DNA of 53,550 bases from CAZRDB01 sp964598695 (GTDB lineage Bacteria > Armatimonadota > Zipacnadia > UBA1398). How positions within the stretch are numbered: the first letter of the stretch is position 1; each line of letters opens with the position of its first letter. The position numbers were made by a program, and so were the translations under genes. The stretch covers positions 1 through 53,550 of the forward strand of contig CAZRDB010000010.1 in the NCBI GenBank assembly GCA_964598695.1, given 5' to 3'. Below, piece by piece: positions 42,945 through 50,302 of the stretch. The notes beneath the pieces were generated by a model. The model was not told the DNA's origin. It did no database searches and saw only the letters and a program-made list of their open reading frames with translations.

Positions 42945-44135
42945 ATGCAGCGCGTGTACGCCGACCTCCATATCCACATCGGCCGCTCGGGGTCCGGCCG
43001 GCCCATCAAGATCACCGCCTCGCGCGACCTCACCTTCGCCAACATCTGTCGTGAGTGTACCGAGCGCAAGGGGATCACCGTCGCCGGGATCATCGACTGC
43101 GCCTCGCCCCCCGTTCTCGCCGACATCGATGCCCTCGTGGAGGCGGGCGAGATGCGCGAGCTGCCCGGCGGTGGGCTGCGGTACCGCGAGCGGCTGCTCG
43201 TACTCCCGGGCGCCGAGCTGGAGACCCGCGAGCCCGAGGGCGGCATCTCGCACCACCTGTGCTTCCTCCCGGACCTGCCCGCCCTGCGGAGCTTCTCCGA
43301 CGAGGTCGGCCGCTTCGTGACCAATCGCGAACTCAGCTCACAGCAGTGCCGGATGCCTGCCGAGCGCCTGCTGCACATCGCCGCGGAGCGAGAGGGCGTG
43401 CTGATCCCGGCCCACGCCTTCACGCCCCACAAGAGCCTCTACGGCTCCTGCGTCGACTCGCTCTCCCGGATGTTCTCCGACGAGGCGCGGGAGCGCCTCG
43501 TCGCCCTCGAGCTGGGCCTCTCCGCCGACACCGCGCTCGCCGACCGCATCGCCGAGCTGGCGCCGCTGACGTTCCTCTCCAACTCCGATGCACACTCGCT
43601 GCCCAAGATCGGCCGCGAGCACAATGCGCTGCTGGTCCCGGAGGAGAGCTACCGCGGCGTCCTCGCGGCCCTCCGCCGCGCTGCCGGCGCTTCGGTGCGG
43701 GCGAACTACGGCCTCGACCCGCGCCTCGGCAAGTACCACCGCACCTACTGCGAGGCCTGCCTCACGGTGACCCATGCCCCCCCGCCGGTGCGCCTGTGCC
43801 CGGCCTGCGGGAGCGACGGGATCACCTTCGGCGTGCTCGATCGCATCGCGGAGATCGCCGACCGCCGCGAGCCCTCCTCCCCCGCCCACCGCCCGCCGTA
43901 CGTCCACCAGGTGCCGCTCGAGTTCGTGCCGGGGCTCGGCTCGGTGAAGGTCAACGCGCTGCTCAACCGCTTCGCGAGCGAGATGGCCATCCTCCACGAG
44001 ACCGAGGAGGAGCAGATCGCGCAGGTGGTCGGCCAGGCGCGCGCGGGCACGCTGGCCCTCCGCCCGGGAGGCGGCGGCCACTTCGGCAAGGCGATCACCA
44101 AGGCCGCCGAGGCCCAGCTCGACCTCGGGCTCTAG
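42945..44135 (+). CDS. Endonuclease Q-like PHP-domain protein (TIGR00375 type)
   Basis: 396 residues. The N-terminal PHP phosphoesterase domain shows DLHIHIGRS, LPGAELETREPEGGISHHL, IPAHAFTPHKSLYGS and LSNSDAHSLPKIGREHN, with the metal-binding His and Asp residues. A zinc ribbon follows (C269-x2-C272 ... C285-x2-C288), then VPLEFVPGLGSVKVNALLN, a helix-hairpin-helix-like stretch. This order matches the family that includes archaeal endonuclease Q and its Bacillus relatives, which cut DNA next to deaminated bases such as uracil or hypoxanthine. Activity here is inferred from family membership. It is the last gene before the origin region and reads toward it. Confidence 0.88.
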   Translation: MQRVYADLHIHIGRSGSGRPIKITASRDLTFANICRECTERKGITVAGIIDCASPPVLADIDALVEAGEMRELPGGGLRYRERLLVLPGAELETREPEGGISHHLCFLPDLPALRSFSDEVGRFVTNRELSSQQCRMPAERLLHIAAEREGVLIPAHAFTPHKSLYGSCVDSLSRMFSDEARERLVALELGLSADTALADRIAELAPLTFLSNSDAHSLPKIGREHNALLVPEESYRGVLAALRRAAGASVRANYGLDPRLGKYHRTYCEACLTVTHAPPPVRLCPACGSDGITFGVLDRIAEIADRREPSSPAHRPPYVHQVPLEFVPGLGSVKVNALLNRFASEMAILHETEEEQIAQVVGQARAGTLALRPGGGGHFGKAITKAAEAQLDLGL

Positions 44136-44677
44136 CTCCCGCGCAAGAGGTGTAGTGCGCGCCGCGCGACCGCAGCGGCGGTTGTCCACAGCCGGCCGCT
44201 CCCGGCTCCGAGCGCGCGGAATCGGGCGATTCCGGGCAGCCTTTTTGGGTGGCGCGAATGTCAATGGACCCTTCGGAGGCCCTCTGCTACAGTGAGCGGC
44301 CCTTGCGGTGTCCACCCGAAGGGCGTGGGATTCGCTTCGCCTTATGCGTGGGGATTGCCGCTTCGGCGAGAGGGGATGCGGGACTTGGCAGACAGCGCGT
44401 TCCTCGGCCACAAAAAGCTGCGAAGAATCTTTTCCACAGTTGTGCATAACTCTGTGGATAACATTCGCGCACACCCCGCAAGCCCATTCCGCGCGCCTTC
44501 TCGCCGGAGCCTTGGCAACCGCGCTTCGGACCGGGTATGCCCCCAGGGGCTTCGTACCGCGCCCACCGGCCGCTTGGCGGTTATCAACACGGGGCTGGAG
44601 TCTTCCACGCTTTCCATTCCGTTCGGCATGCTTTTTTCCAGCTTCCCCTGGGTCGTGCGCCGAGGGGGCGATCCTCG
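44136..44677. promoter_or_regulatory. Probable chromosomal origin region (oriC), left part
   Basis: 542 nt without a supportable gene, less GC-rich than its surroundings in 44225-44480 and 44580-44650. It contains DnaA-box-like 9-mers: TTGTCCACA (44182-44190), TTTTCCACA (44430-44438), TGTGCATAA (44441-44449, reverse of TTATGCACA), TGTGGATAA (44453-44461, reverse of the perfect TTATCCACA) and TTATCAACA (44581-44589). It lies two genes upstream of dnaN and one gene upstream of dnaA. It presumably also holds the promoter of the GHKL gene; I see no clear -35/-10 pair. Confidence 0.75.
44430..44461. promoter_or_regulatory. Core cluster of three DnaA boxes
   Basis: Three boxes in 32 nt: TTTTCCACA on the plus strand, then TTATGCACA and the perfect TTATCCACA on the minus strand, separated by 2 and 3 nt. 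This tight inverted arrangement is strong evidence for DnaA binding. Confidence 0.82.
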
Positions 44678-45589
44678 GTGAGGGTGCGTTGGAAGAGGCC
44701 ATCGGAGCAGGAGGCCGCGGAGGAGGGCGTTTCGCTGTCTTCCAGACGGTTCCGTGTGAGAAAGGAAAGCTTCCAGGAGCCCGAAGACGACACGGACGAG
44801 GGCGCGAAGGAATGTTCGCAGGTGGGGCCCTTCTCGCTCCGAATTGCGGTCTACGAAGTCCCAGGGCTCGCACCGCGGACGACCGATCTCACGGGGTCGG
44901 ATGCGGGCCATCTGATCGAAGAGGCGGTTCGCGTGACCTTCGGCGAGGTGCAGGCACAGGGAGGGCTCGTCCCGCTCCTGGCGATCCGCGAGGTCGTCGA
45001 GAACCTGGTCCATGCCGACTTCGAGGGCGCCTCGATCAGCGTGCTCGACAGCGGCAGGGAGGTCATCGTCGCCGACCGCGGCCGCGGCATCGCCGACCCG
45101 GAGAGCGCGGTGCGGCCGGGCTTCTCAACGGCCGCGGGTACGGCCCGGGAAGTCCTGCGCGGCGTGGGCAGCGGGCTCAGCCTCGCGTCCAGTCTGATGG
45201 CGACCGTCGGCGGTCGTCTGGTGGTCGAGAGCAATCTCGGCGGCGGTACCGTCGTGAGCCTCAAGCTCTCGCCGACGCAGGGAGCGCGCGAGACGCGACC
45301 CCGTCCGACGGAGTCGGCGAGCATCGAGAGCCTCGGCGAGAGACAGAAGCAAGTGCTGCTCGTGTTGGCGGACGGCCGTGAGAGCGGCCCATCGCTCGTG
45401 GCGCAGCAGGTCGGCTGTTCGCTGGCGACAGCGTTCCGCGACCTCGCGCAGCTCGAGCAGATGGGATTGGTGTTCTACGTAGGTCGTGGGAAACGCGTCG
45501 TGAGCCCGGAGGGCCTCCGACTCGTCTCCCGGCTGCTCCAGGGCCCCGCATGGCCCGAAGGCGGCAGAGGTCCGCGCGGCGGGAAGTGA
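44678..45589 (+). CDS. GHKL-ATPase protein with C-terminal winged-helix/HTH, upstream of dnaA
   Basis: About 303 residues from the GTG after GAGGGGG; the start is uncertain and could be up to 26 codons later. A GHKL (histidine-kinase-type) ATP-binding domain covers ~105-215: LLAIREVVENLVHADF is the N box, VIVADRGRGIAD the G1 box and GVGSGLSLASSLMATVGG the G2 box, ending GGGTVVSLKL. There is no His-phosphotransfer domain. The C-terminal ~75 residues (ERQKQVLLVLADGRESGPSL, CSLATAFRDLAQLEQMGLVF) look like a winged helix-turn-helix. So it binds ATP and probably DNA. It sits between the DnaA-box cluster and dnaA (78 nt before dnaA, same strand), which suggests control of dnaA or initiation; this is inference. 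Confidence 0.85.
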   Translation: MRVRWKRPSEQEAAEEGVSLSSRRFRVRKESFQEPEDDTDEGAKECSQVGPFSLRIAVYEVPGLAPRTTDLTGSDAGHLIEEAVRVTFGEVQAQGGLVPLLAIREVVENLVHADFEGASISVLDSGREVIVADRGRGIADPESAVRPGFSTAAGTAREVLRGVGSGLSLASSLMATVGGRLVVESNLGGGTVVSLKLSPTQGARETRPRPTESASIESLGERQKQVLLVLADGRESGPSLVAQQVGCSLATAFRDLAQLEQMGLVFYVGRGKRVVSPEGLRLVSRLLQGPAWPEGGRGPRGGK

Positions 45590-45667
45590 AGCCCGTGAGG
45601 GCTCGGGGCTTCACCGCCGGAACGGCAAGCCGGCATGGCACGTGCATCGAGGGGATGAGAGAGTCGC

Positions 45668-47068
45668 ATGGAGTTCGCCCAACGGGAGGCCCCGGACAGG
45701 GCAATGCAGGAAGCATGGACGCGCGCGCTCACCGAGCTGCAGCGCCGGGTGTTGCACGACAGCCCCGCGGGGATCTGGCTCCCGAGCCTGACTCCGCTCG
45801 AGGTGCGTGACGACCGCTTTGTCGTTCGTGCGCCGAACGCCTACCAGGCGCGGTACCTGGAACTCAACCTGGGCGAGATGCTCGGGGAGTGCGTCTCGCA
45901 CGCGCTCCAGCGCAACGTCCGTGTGAGCTTCGTCGTGCCCGACTCGGCCGAGGGCGTGCCGCAGATCGTCGCGCCGCCGGTGCAGCCCGTGCGCCCGGTC
46001 CCGCCCCGCGCGGGCTCGGAGTTCACCACCACGCCCCTCAACCCGCGGTACACCTTCGCCCACTTCGTGGTCGGCGCGAGCAACCGGATCGCCCACGCGG
46101 CGGCCCAGAGCGTCGTCGCACACCCGGGCGAGGCGTACAACCCGCTGTTCCTCTACGGCGGCGTGGGCCTCGGCAAAACCCATCTCATGCAGGCGATCGG
46201 CCATGCCGTGCGTCAGCACAACCCCTCGGCCGAGGTGGTCTACATCAGCGGCGAGGTCTTCCTCCAGCACGTGGTGCAGGCGATCCGCGAGGGCAAGACC
46301 GACCTCTTCCGCGAGCGCTACCGCAGGGTCGACGTCTGGCTGGTCGATGACATCCAGTTCATCGCCAGCAAGGAGCAGACCCGGACCGAGGCCGAGTTCT
46401 TCTTCACCTTCAACGCGCTCTACGAGAGCGGACGCCAGATCGTGATCTCCTCCGATCGGCCGCCCAAGGAGCTGCAGCTCATGGACGACCGCCTCCGCAG
46501 CCGGTTCGAGATGGGCCTCATGACCGACATCGGCACCCCGGACAAGGAGACGCGCGTCGCGATCCTCATGGAGCAGGCCGCCCGCTCGGGCCACCATGTC
46601 CCGCCCGACGTGCTCGACTACATCGCCGACCTCGTCCAATCGAACATTCGCGCTCTCGAAGGCGCCTTTCGTCGCGTGCTGTACACCGCTTCGGTCGACA
46701 AGCGCGTGGTCGATATCGATCTGGCCCGCGAGTGCCTCGTGGACTTCTCGATCGGCGACGGCCCCCGCGAGGCCTCCGTCGCCGCAGTGCAACAGATGGT
46801 CGCCGAGCGCTTCGGGATCTCCACGCGCGAGCTGACCGGGAAATCGCGGACCAAGGGGATCGTCATGCCCCGTCAAGTCGCGATCTACCTCTGCCGCAAG
46901 CTCACCTCACGGCCGCTCCAGGCGATCGGCGCCGAGTTCGGGGGCCGCGATCACTCGACCGTGCTCCATGCCTGCGGCAAGATCGAGAAGGCCATCGCGG
47001 ATGACCCCTCCCTCGCGCGCGTCGTCGAGGAGATCACCGAGCGAATCCAGCGTGGAGCCACGCGCTAA
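45668..47068 (+). CDS. dnaA: Chromosomal replication initiator protein DnaA
   Basis: 466 residues. Domain I (~1-90) contains the short helix-strand pattern of the helicase-loading region, with a brief linker (~91-120). The AAA+ domain begins at NPRYTFAHFVVGASN and has Walker A GGVGLGKTH (164-172), Walker B LVDDIQF and the sensor and arginine region RLRSRFEMGLMTDI. The C-terminal DNA-binding domain shows SIGDGPREASVAAVQQMVAE and the DnaA-box recognition signature GRDHSTVLHACGKIEKA. The ATG is preceded by GAGAGAG. DnaA boxes occur both upstream of the preceding gene and directly downstream between dnaA and dnaN. Confidence 0.99.
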   Translation: MEFAQREAPDRAMQEAWTRALTELQRRVLHDSPAGIWLPSLTPLEVRDDRFVVRAPNAYQARYLELNLGEMLGECVSHALQRNVRVSFVVPDSAEGVPQIVAPPVQPVRPVPPRAGSEFTTTPLNPRYTFAHFVVGASNRIAHAAAQSVVAHPGEAYNPLFLYGGVGLGKTHLMQAIGHAVRQHNPSAEVVYISGEVFLQHVVQAIREGKTDLFRERYRRVDVWLVDDIQFIASKEQTRTEAEFFFTFNALYESGRQIVISSDRPPKELQLMDDRLRSRFEMGLMTDIGTPDKETRVAILMEQAARSGHHVPPDVLDYIADLVQSNIRALEGAFRRVLYTASVDKRVVDIDLARECLVDFSIGDGPREASVAAVQQMVAERFGISTRELTGKSRTKGIVMPRQVAIYLCRKLTSRPLQAIGAEFGGRDHSTVLHACGKIEKAIADDPSLARVVEEITERIQRGATR

Positions 47069-47321
47069 CCGGCAGTGGACGGAGCTGTGGAGAACCTGTG
47101 GGAACCGTGCGCACAACCAGGCCTTGTGGAGAACCGCCGGCCGCGACCGATTCCTCCCACAACGTTACCCACAGCCCGGAACCCGCGCCATACGGGCCTC
47201 CAGGCGAGATATGAACCCGATCCACAAAGTAACAGTAGTAAGGTTCTGGAAGTACAACCTTGAAGAACACAAACACTCTTGTGGGTGTGGACACCTTGTC
47301 CGCCCGGGAGGAGCTTAGGGC
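47069..47321. promoter_or_regulatory. dnaA-dnaN intergenic region with second DnaA-box cluster
   Basis: 253 nt with several DnaA-box-like sites: TGTGGAGAA (47086-47094 and 47125-47133, reverse), TGTGGGAAC (47097-47105, reverse), TTACCCACA (47165-47173), CGATCCACA (47218-47226) and TGTGGACAC (47286-47294, reverse). None is perfect, but the density is far above background. Bases 47220-47282 are clearly AT-richer than the rest and are the best candidate for the unwinding element. The dnaN ribosome site GGAGGAG is at the right end. Confidence 0.7.
47218..47241 (+). promoter_or_regulatory. Candidate DnaA box plus DnaA-trio unwinding element
   Basis: CGATCCACA is followed after 3 nt by TAA-CAG-TAG-TAA (47230-47241). 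Triplets of the form TAG/TAA next to a DnaA box are the published DnaA-trio pattern of bacterial origins; one triplet here (CAG) deviates. It begins the AT-richer stretch. Confidence 0.45.
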
Positions 47322-48428
47322 ATGAAAGCCTCTTGTGACCGCGCCGCTCTCCTTGAGGGGATCCAGACCGTCCTGAAGGCGGTCAGTCCTCGCAGCACGC
47401 TCCCGATTCTCGGGAACCTGCTCGTGGAGACCGTCGAGGGCGGCCGTCTCGGCCTGCTGGCGTACGACCTCGAGATCGGCATCCAGACCACCGTTCCGGC
47501 GCAGGTCGATCAGGCGGGAGCGCTCACGATCCCGGCACGCGTGCTCGGCGACGTCATGAGCATCCTGCCCGAGGCGCAGGTCGGCATCACCGTTGATGAC
47601 CGCCATGTTGCCGAGCTGGCCTGCGAGCGCTCGAAGTACGAGCTGAAGGGCCTCCCGGCCGACGAGTTCCCGCGTCTCCCGCAGATGGAGCAGGGCTTCT
47701 CGCTCGAAGTCCCGGGCGACATGTTCGCGAAGATGGTGAAGCTGACCCGGTTCGCCAGTTCGAGCGACGATGCGCGGCCGATCCTCGCGGGAGTCCTGAC
47801 CATCCTCGATGGCAACGAGCTGCAGCTTGTCGCGACCGACGGTCCGCGTCTCGCGTGGAGCCGCTGCACCGTCGAGGGCGCCGCGCCGCGGCGGGCCGAG
47901 GTCATCGTGCCGGCCCGGGCCTACGGCGAGGTCGTCCGTCTGGTCGGCTCGAGCACCGACCCGATCACGATCACCGTGGCGACGAACCAGATCGCGTTCA
48001 AGATCGGCAACGCCTCGGTCCAGTCGCGTCTCGTCGACGGCCGTTACCCGAACTGGGAGCGTGTGATCCCCGCCACCCACGAGCGCACCGCCACGATCGA
48101 GCTGGAGGCCCTGCGCCGCGCCGTGCGGCGTGTCGCGATCGTGGCGCGCGAGGACGGCAACAAGATCGTCTTCGATATCCGTTCCGACGGAGTCGCTCTC
48201 TCGGCTGAGAGCCAGGAGATCGGCCGCGCCGAGGAAGAGGTTCCGTCGGTGCTCGAGGGCGAGCCGGTGCGGATCGCGTTCAACTCGCGCTACCTGATGC
48301 AGGTGCTCGAGGTGCTCGATTGCGCCGAGGTGCGCTTCGAACTGCGCGAGCCGGAGAGCGCCGGTGTCGTGAAGCCGGCGGGGGACGATGGCTACACCTA
48401 CCTGCTGATGCCGATGGTGCTGCCCTAA
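47322..48428 (+). CDS. dnaN: DNA polymerase III subunit beta (sliding clamp)
   Basis: 368 residues, the standard clamp length, made of three repeats of the clamp fold. The start MKASCDRAALLEGIQTVLKA and STLPILGNLLVE are typical, as are TDGPRLAWSRC, FKIGNASVQSRLVDGRYPNW and the C-terminal LMPMVLP that lines the peptide-binding cleft. GGAGGAG lies upstream of the ATG. Its stop overlaps by 4 nt with the stop of a convergent gene on the other strand, and no terminator is seen, so transcription must run into the opposing gene. Confidence 0.98.
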   Translation: MKASCDRAALLEGIQTVLKAVSPRSTLPILGNLLVETVEGGRLGLLAYDLEIGIQTTVPAQVDQAGALTIPARVLGDVMSILPEAQVGITVDDRHVAELACERSKYELKGLPADEFPRLPQMEQGFSLEVPGDMFAKMVKLTRFASSSDDARPILAGVLTILDGNELQLVATDGPRLAWSRCTVEGAAPRRAEVIVPARAYGEVVRLVGSSTDPITITVATNQIAFKIGNASVQSRLVDGRYPNWERVIPATHERTATIELEALRRAVRRVAIVAREDGNKIVFDIRSDGVALSAESQEIGRAEEEVPSVLEGEPVRIAFNSRYLMQVLEVLDCAEVRFELREPESAGVVKPAGDDGYTYLLMPMVLP

Positions 48429-49402
48429 GGGTTGGCGCGAGCCTTCTCGAACGCCGCCCAGGCGCGGTCGAGGAAGGCGTCGGGACCTGACGCGAAGATC
48501 TCCGTGCTACGGCGGTTGGCAACTGCGGTCGGATGCGAATCCGAGGTTGCCCCGCCGTAGTCGCGTTTCAGGCGGTTGGGGAACTCGGCCGCGTCGTCCG
48601 GGTTGGCGAGGATGTCGAACCAGTCGAACACGGCCACATTCGCGAGGCCCGGGTTCCGCCGGTTGTAGTCGTCCAGCCACTCGCCCTTGAGCCAGTTGAC
48701 GAACACGCGCGCCCGATGGGCCGAAGCATCGTCGTTGCGCTCGTTCGACAGCGGCGGCGCGGTGATCACGACGAACAGCACGTCGGGGTTGCCGGCGAAG
48801 ACCTCCTCCAACGGCCGGTACGAGACCCCCTCGCGCTCGTAGGTCCGGCCCGGCCCGTCCGGGTGACGGAAGACGGCCCGGTAGTTGGCGAGCGTCTTCT
48901 CCGGGCTGAACGGGTCTCCCGGCTCGCTCCCCTCCCCCGTCACCTGGCTCATCGGGTAGCAGCTCTTGAACAGGATGATCCGATTGGTGATCTCCCCCCC
49001 GCCGCGGCGGAAGGTGCGGAGCGAGCCGAGGTAGTCGTTGAACCACAGGATCCAGTGGTTCATGTCGGTCCGGTCGCCGGCCGGCTCCCCGAGCGAGGCG
49101 GGGCGGCCCGCGTCGGGCGCGACGCTGACCTTGTAGTCGACGTCGGAGAAGGCCTCGACGTACGGCTTGGCCCGGAGCGCGTCGAGCAGCCCCTGGTTCA
49201 GCCAGTTCATCCCGCACGAGTGGTGGAGGAACAGCAGGCCGTTCGTGCCCTGGCGGGCAGCCGGTGACCCGTAGTAGCGAGCGATCGGGCCGACCGAGTC
49301 TTTGTAGCGCCGCAGTGCCTTGCGGCCGTACTTGTGGGTGACGGCGGCGAGGCCGAGCAGCACCACGGCCGCGACCGCGATCCACAGCCAGCGCCCATGC
49401 AT
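48425..49402 (-). CDS. Membrane-anchored SGNH-hydrolase-like protein
   Basis: 325 residues with an N-terminal membrane helix (~6-23, LWIAVAAVVLLGLAAVTH), then a positive stretch, so the rest is probably outside the cytoplasm or a type II anchor. Motifs recall the SGNH/GDSL fold: LLFLHHSCGMNW (56-67), RIILFKSCYPMS (141-152), PDVLFVVITAPP and the C-terminal SDSHPTAVAN (287-296) with a Asp-x-x-His-like arrangement. The usual N-terminal GDS is absent, with HHSCG in its place, so the catalytic set is uncertain. It is a single gene, convergent with dnaN and divergent from trmH. Confidence 0.65.
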   Translation of the reverse strand: MHGRWLWIAVAAVVLLGLAAVTHKYGRKALRRYKDSVGPIARYYGSPAARQGTNGLLFLHHSCGMNWLNQGLLDALRAKPYVEAFSDVDYKVSVAPDAGRPASLGEPAGDRTDMNHWILWFNDYLGSLRTFRRGGGEITNRIILFKSCYPMSQVTGEGSEPGDPFSPEKTLANYRAVFRHPDGPGRTYEREGVSYRPLEEVFAGNPDVLFVVITAPPLSNERNDDASAHRARVFVNWLKGEWLDDYNRRNPGLANVAVFDWFDILANPDDAAEFPNRLKRDYGGATSDSHPTAVANRRSTEIFASGPDAFLDRAWAAFEKARANP

Positions 49403-49516
49403 GGAGCGACGTCCTCTCGTGTGTGACTACAAGAGAGCGTACAACGGGGTGGGTGCACACGGTCAAGGGAGGCGTCGGTCCTCAGGGCCCGCCGCGCCTG
49501 TCGTATACTCCCCCCC

Positions 49517-50116
49517 ATGAGCGACCTGCCGCAACCCGCAGCGCCCGGCCGCGCGACGCGACGTGCCCGGGCCGAGGCCAACCGTCAACGCGACCTCCAC
49601 GTCGTCGTCGAGGATGTCCTCAAGGAACAGAACGCCAGCAGCATCCTCCGCACCGCCGAGGCGGTCGGCGCCGGCACGCTCCACGCCGTGCGGACCGACG
49701 ACCTCAGCCTCGAGTACACCACACGGATCACCCGCGGGGCGGAGCAGTGGATCGAGACCGAGTTCTACCGCGAGCCGGGAAGCTGCATCGCTCGGCTGAC
49801 CGAGGCCGGCCTCCGGATCTACTGCACCGCCCTGAGCGCCCGCTCCATCGACTTCCGCACCGTCGACTACACGATCCCGTGCGCAGTGGTCTTCGGCAAC
49901 GAGGCGGAGGGCGCGTCGGCCTCCTTCCGCGCCCTGGCCGACGCCGAGATCATGATCCCCATGATGGGGCTCAGCCAAAGCCTGAACGCCGCGGCGGCGG
50001 CCGCTGTCGTGCTCTACGAGGCCCAGCGGCAGCGCGCCGCCGCCGGGATGTACGGCGACGCCGGCGTCGGCGCGCTGGCCTTGGCGCCCGAGACCCGGAC
50101 AACGCGAGGGCCGTAG
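49517..50116 (+). CDS. SpoU/TrmH-family tRNA/rRNA 2'-O-methyltransferase
   Basis: 199 residues with the three SPOUT knot motifs: motif 1 around Asn39 to Arg45 (NASSILRTAEAVG), motif 2 AVVFGNEAEGAS and motif 3 IPMMGLSQSLNAAAAAAVVL. The short, tail-light architecture is that of TrmH (Gm18 in tRNA), although related enzymes modify rRNA. The first ~25 residues are Arg/Ala-rich and may contact RNA. The C-terminal ~25 residues are low in conservation. A gene of its own, with a 114-nt divergent spacer to the SGNH-like gene. Confidence 0.88.
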   Translation: MSDLPQPAAPGRATRRARAEANRQRDLHVVVEDVLKEQNASSILRTAEAVGAGTLHAVRTDDLSLEYTTRITRGAEQWIETEFYREPGSCIARLTEAGLRIYCTALSARSIDFRTVDYTIPCAVVFGNEAEGASASFRALADAEIMIPMMGLSQSLNAAAAAAVVLYEAQRQRAAAGMYGDAGVGALALAPETRTTRGP

Positions 50117-50245
50117 CTTGCGGTGGCTCCCGCTCCGGTGTCGTGCCGTGCCACCGAGCGTGAGGTCGCTGCAGTCTGGTGCTTCCGAGCGGTTGGGGAC
50201 AGGGACGTGGGTCTTGCCCCCGTCGGCAACCGTCGAGGGTGTCCG

Positions 50246-50288
50246 GAGGGCCTCGCCCTCTGGCGGGGTGTCGGGGCAGCGCCCCGAC
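50246..50288 (+). repeat. Two tandem triloop hairpins before the last gene
   Basis: GAGGGC-CTC-GCCCTC (50246-50260) and GTCGGGGC-AGC-GCCCCGAC (50270-50288), both perfect stems. The second ends right at the GAGGGAGG ribosome site. Neither has a T-tract. They could be a structured leader affecting translation of the glycoside hydrolase-like gene. The rest of the 186-nt spacer 50117-50302 shows nothing I recognise. Confidence 0.5.
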
Positions 50289-50302
50289 GAGGGAGGCAAC
50301 GC

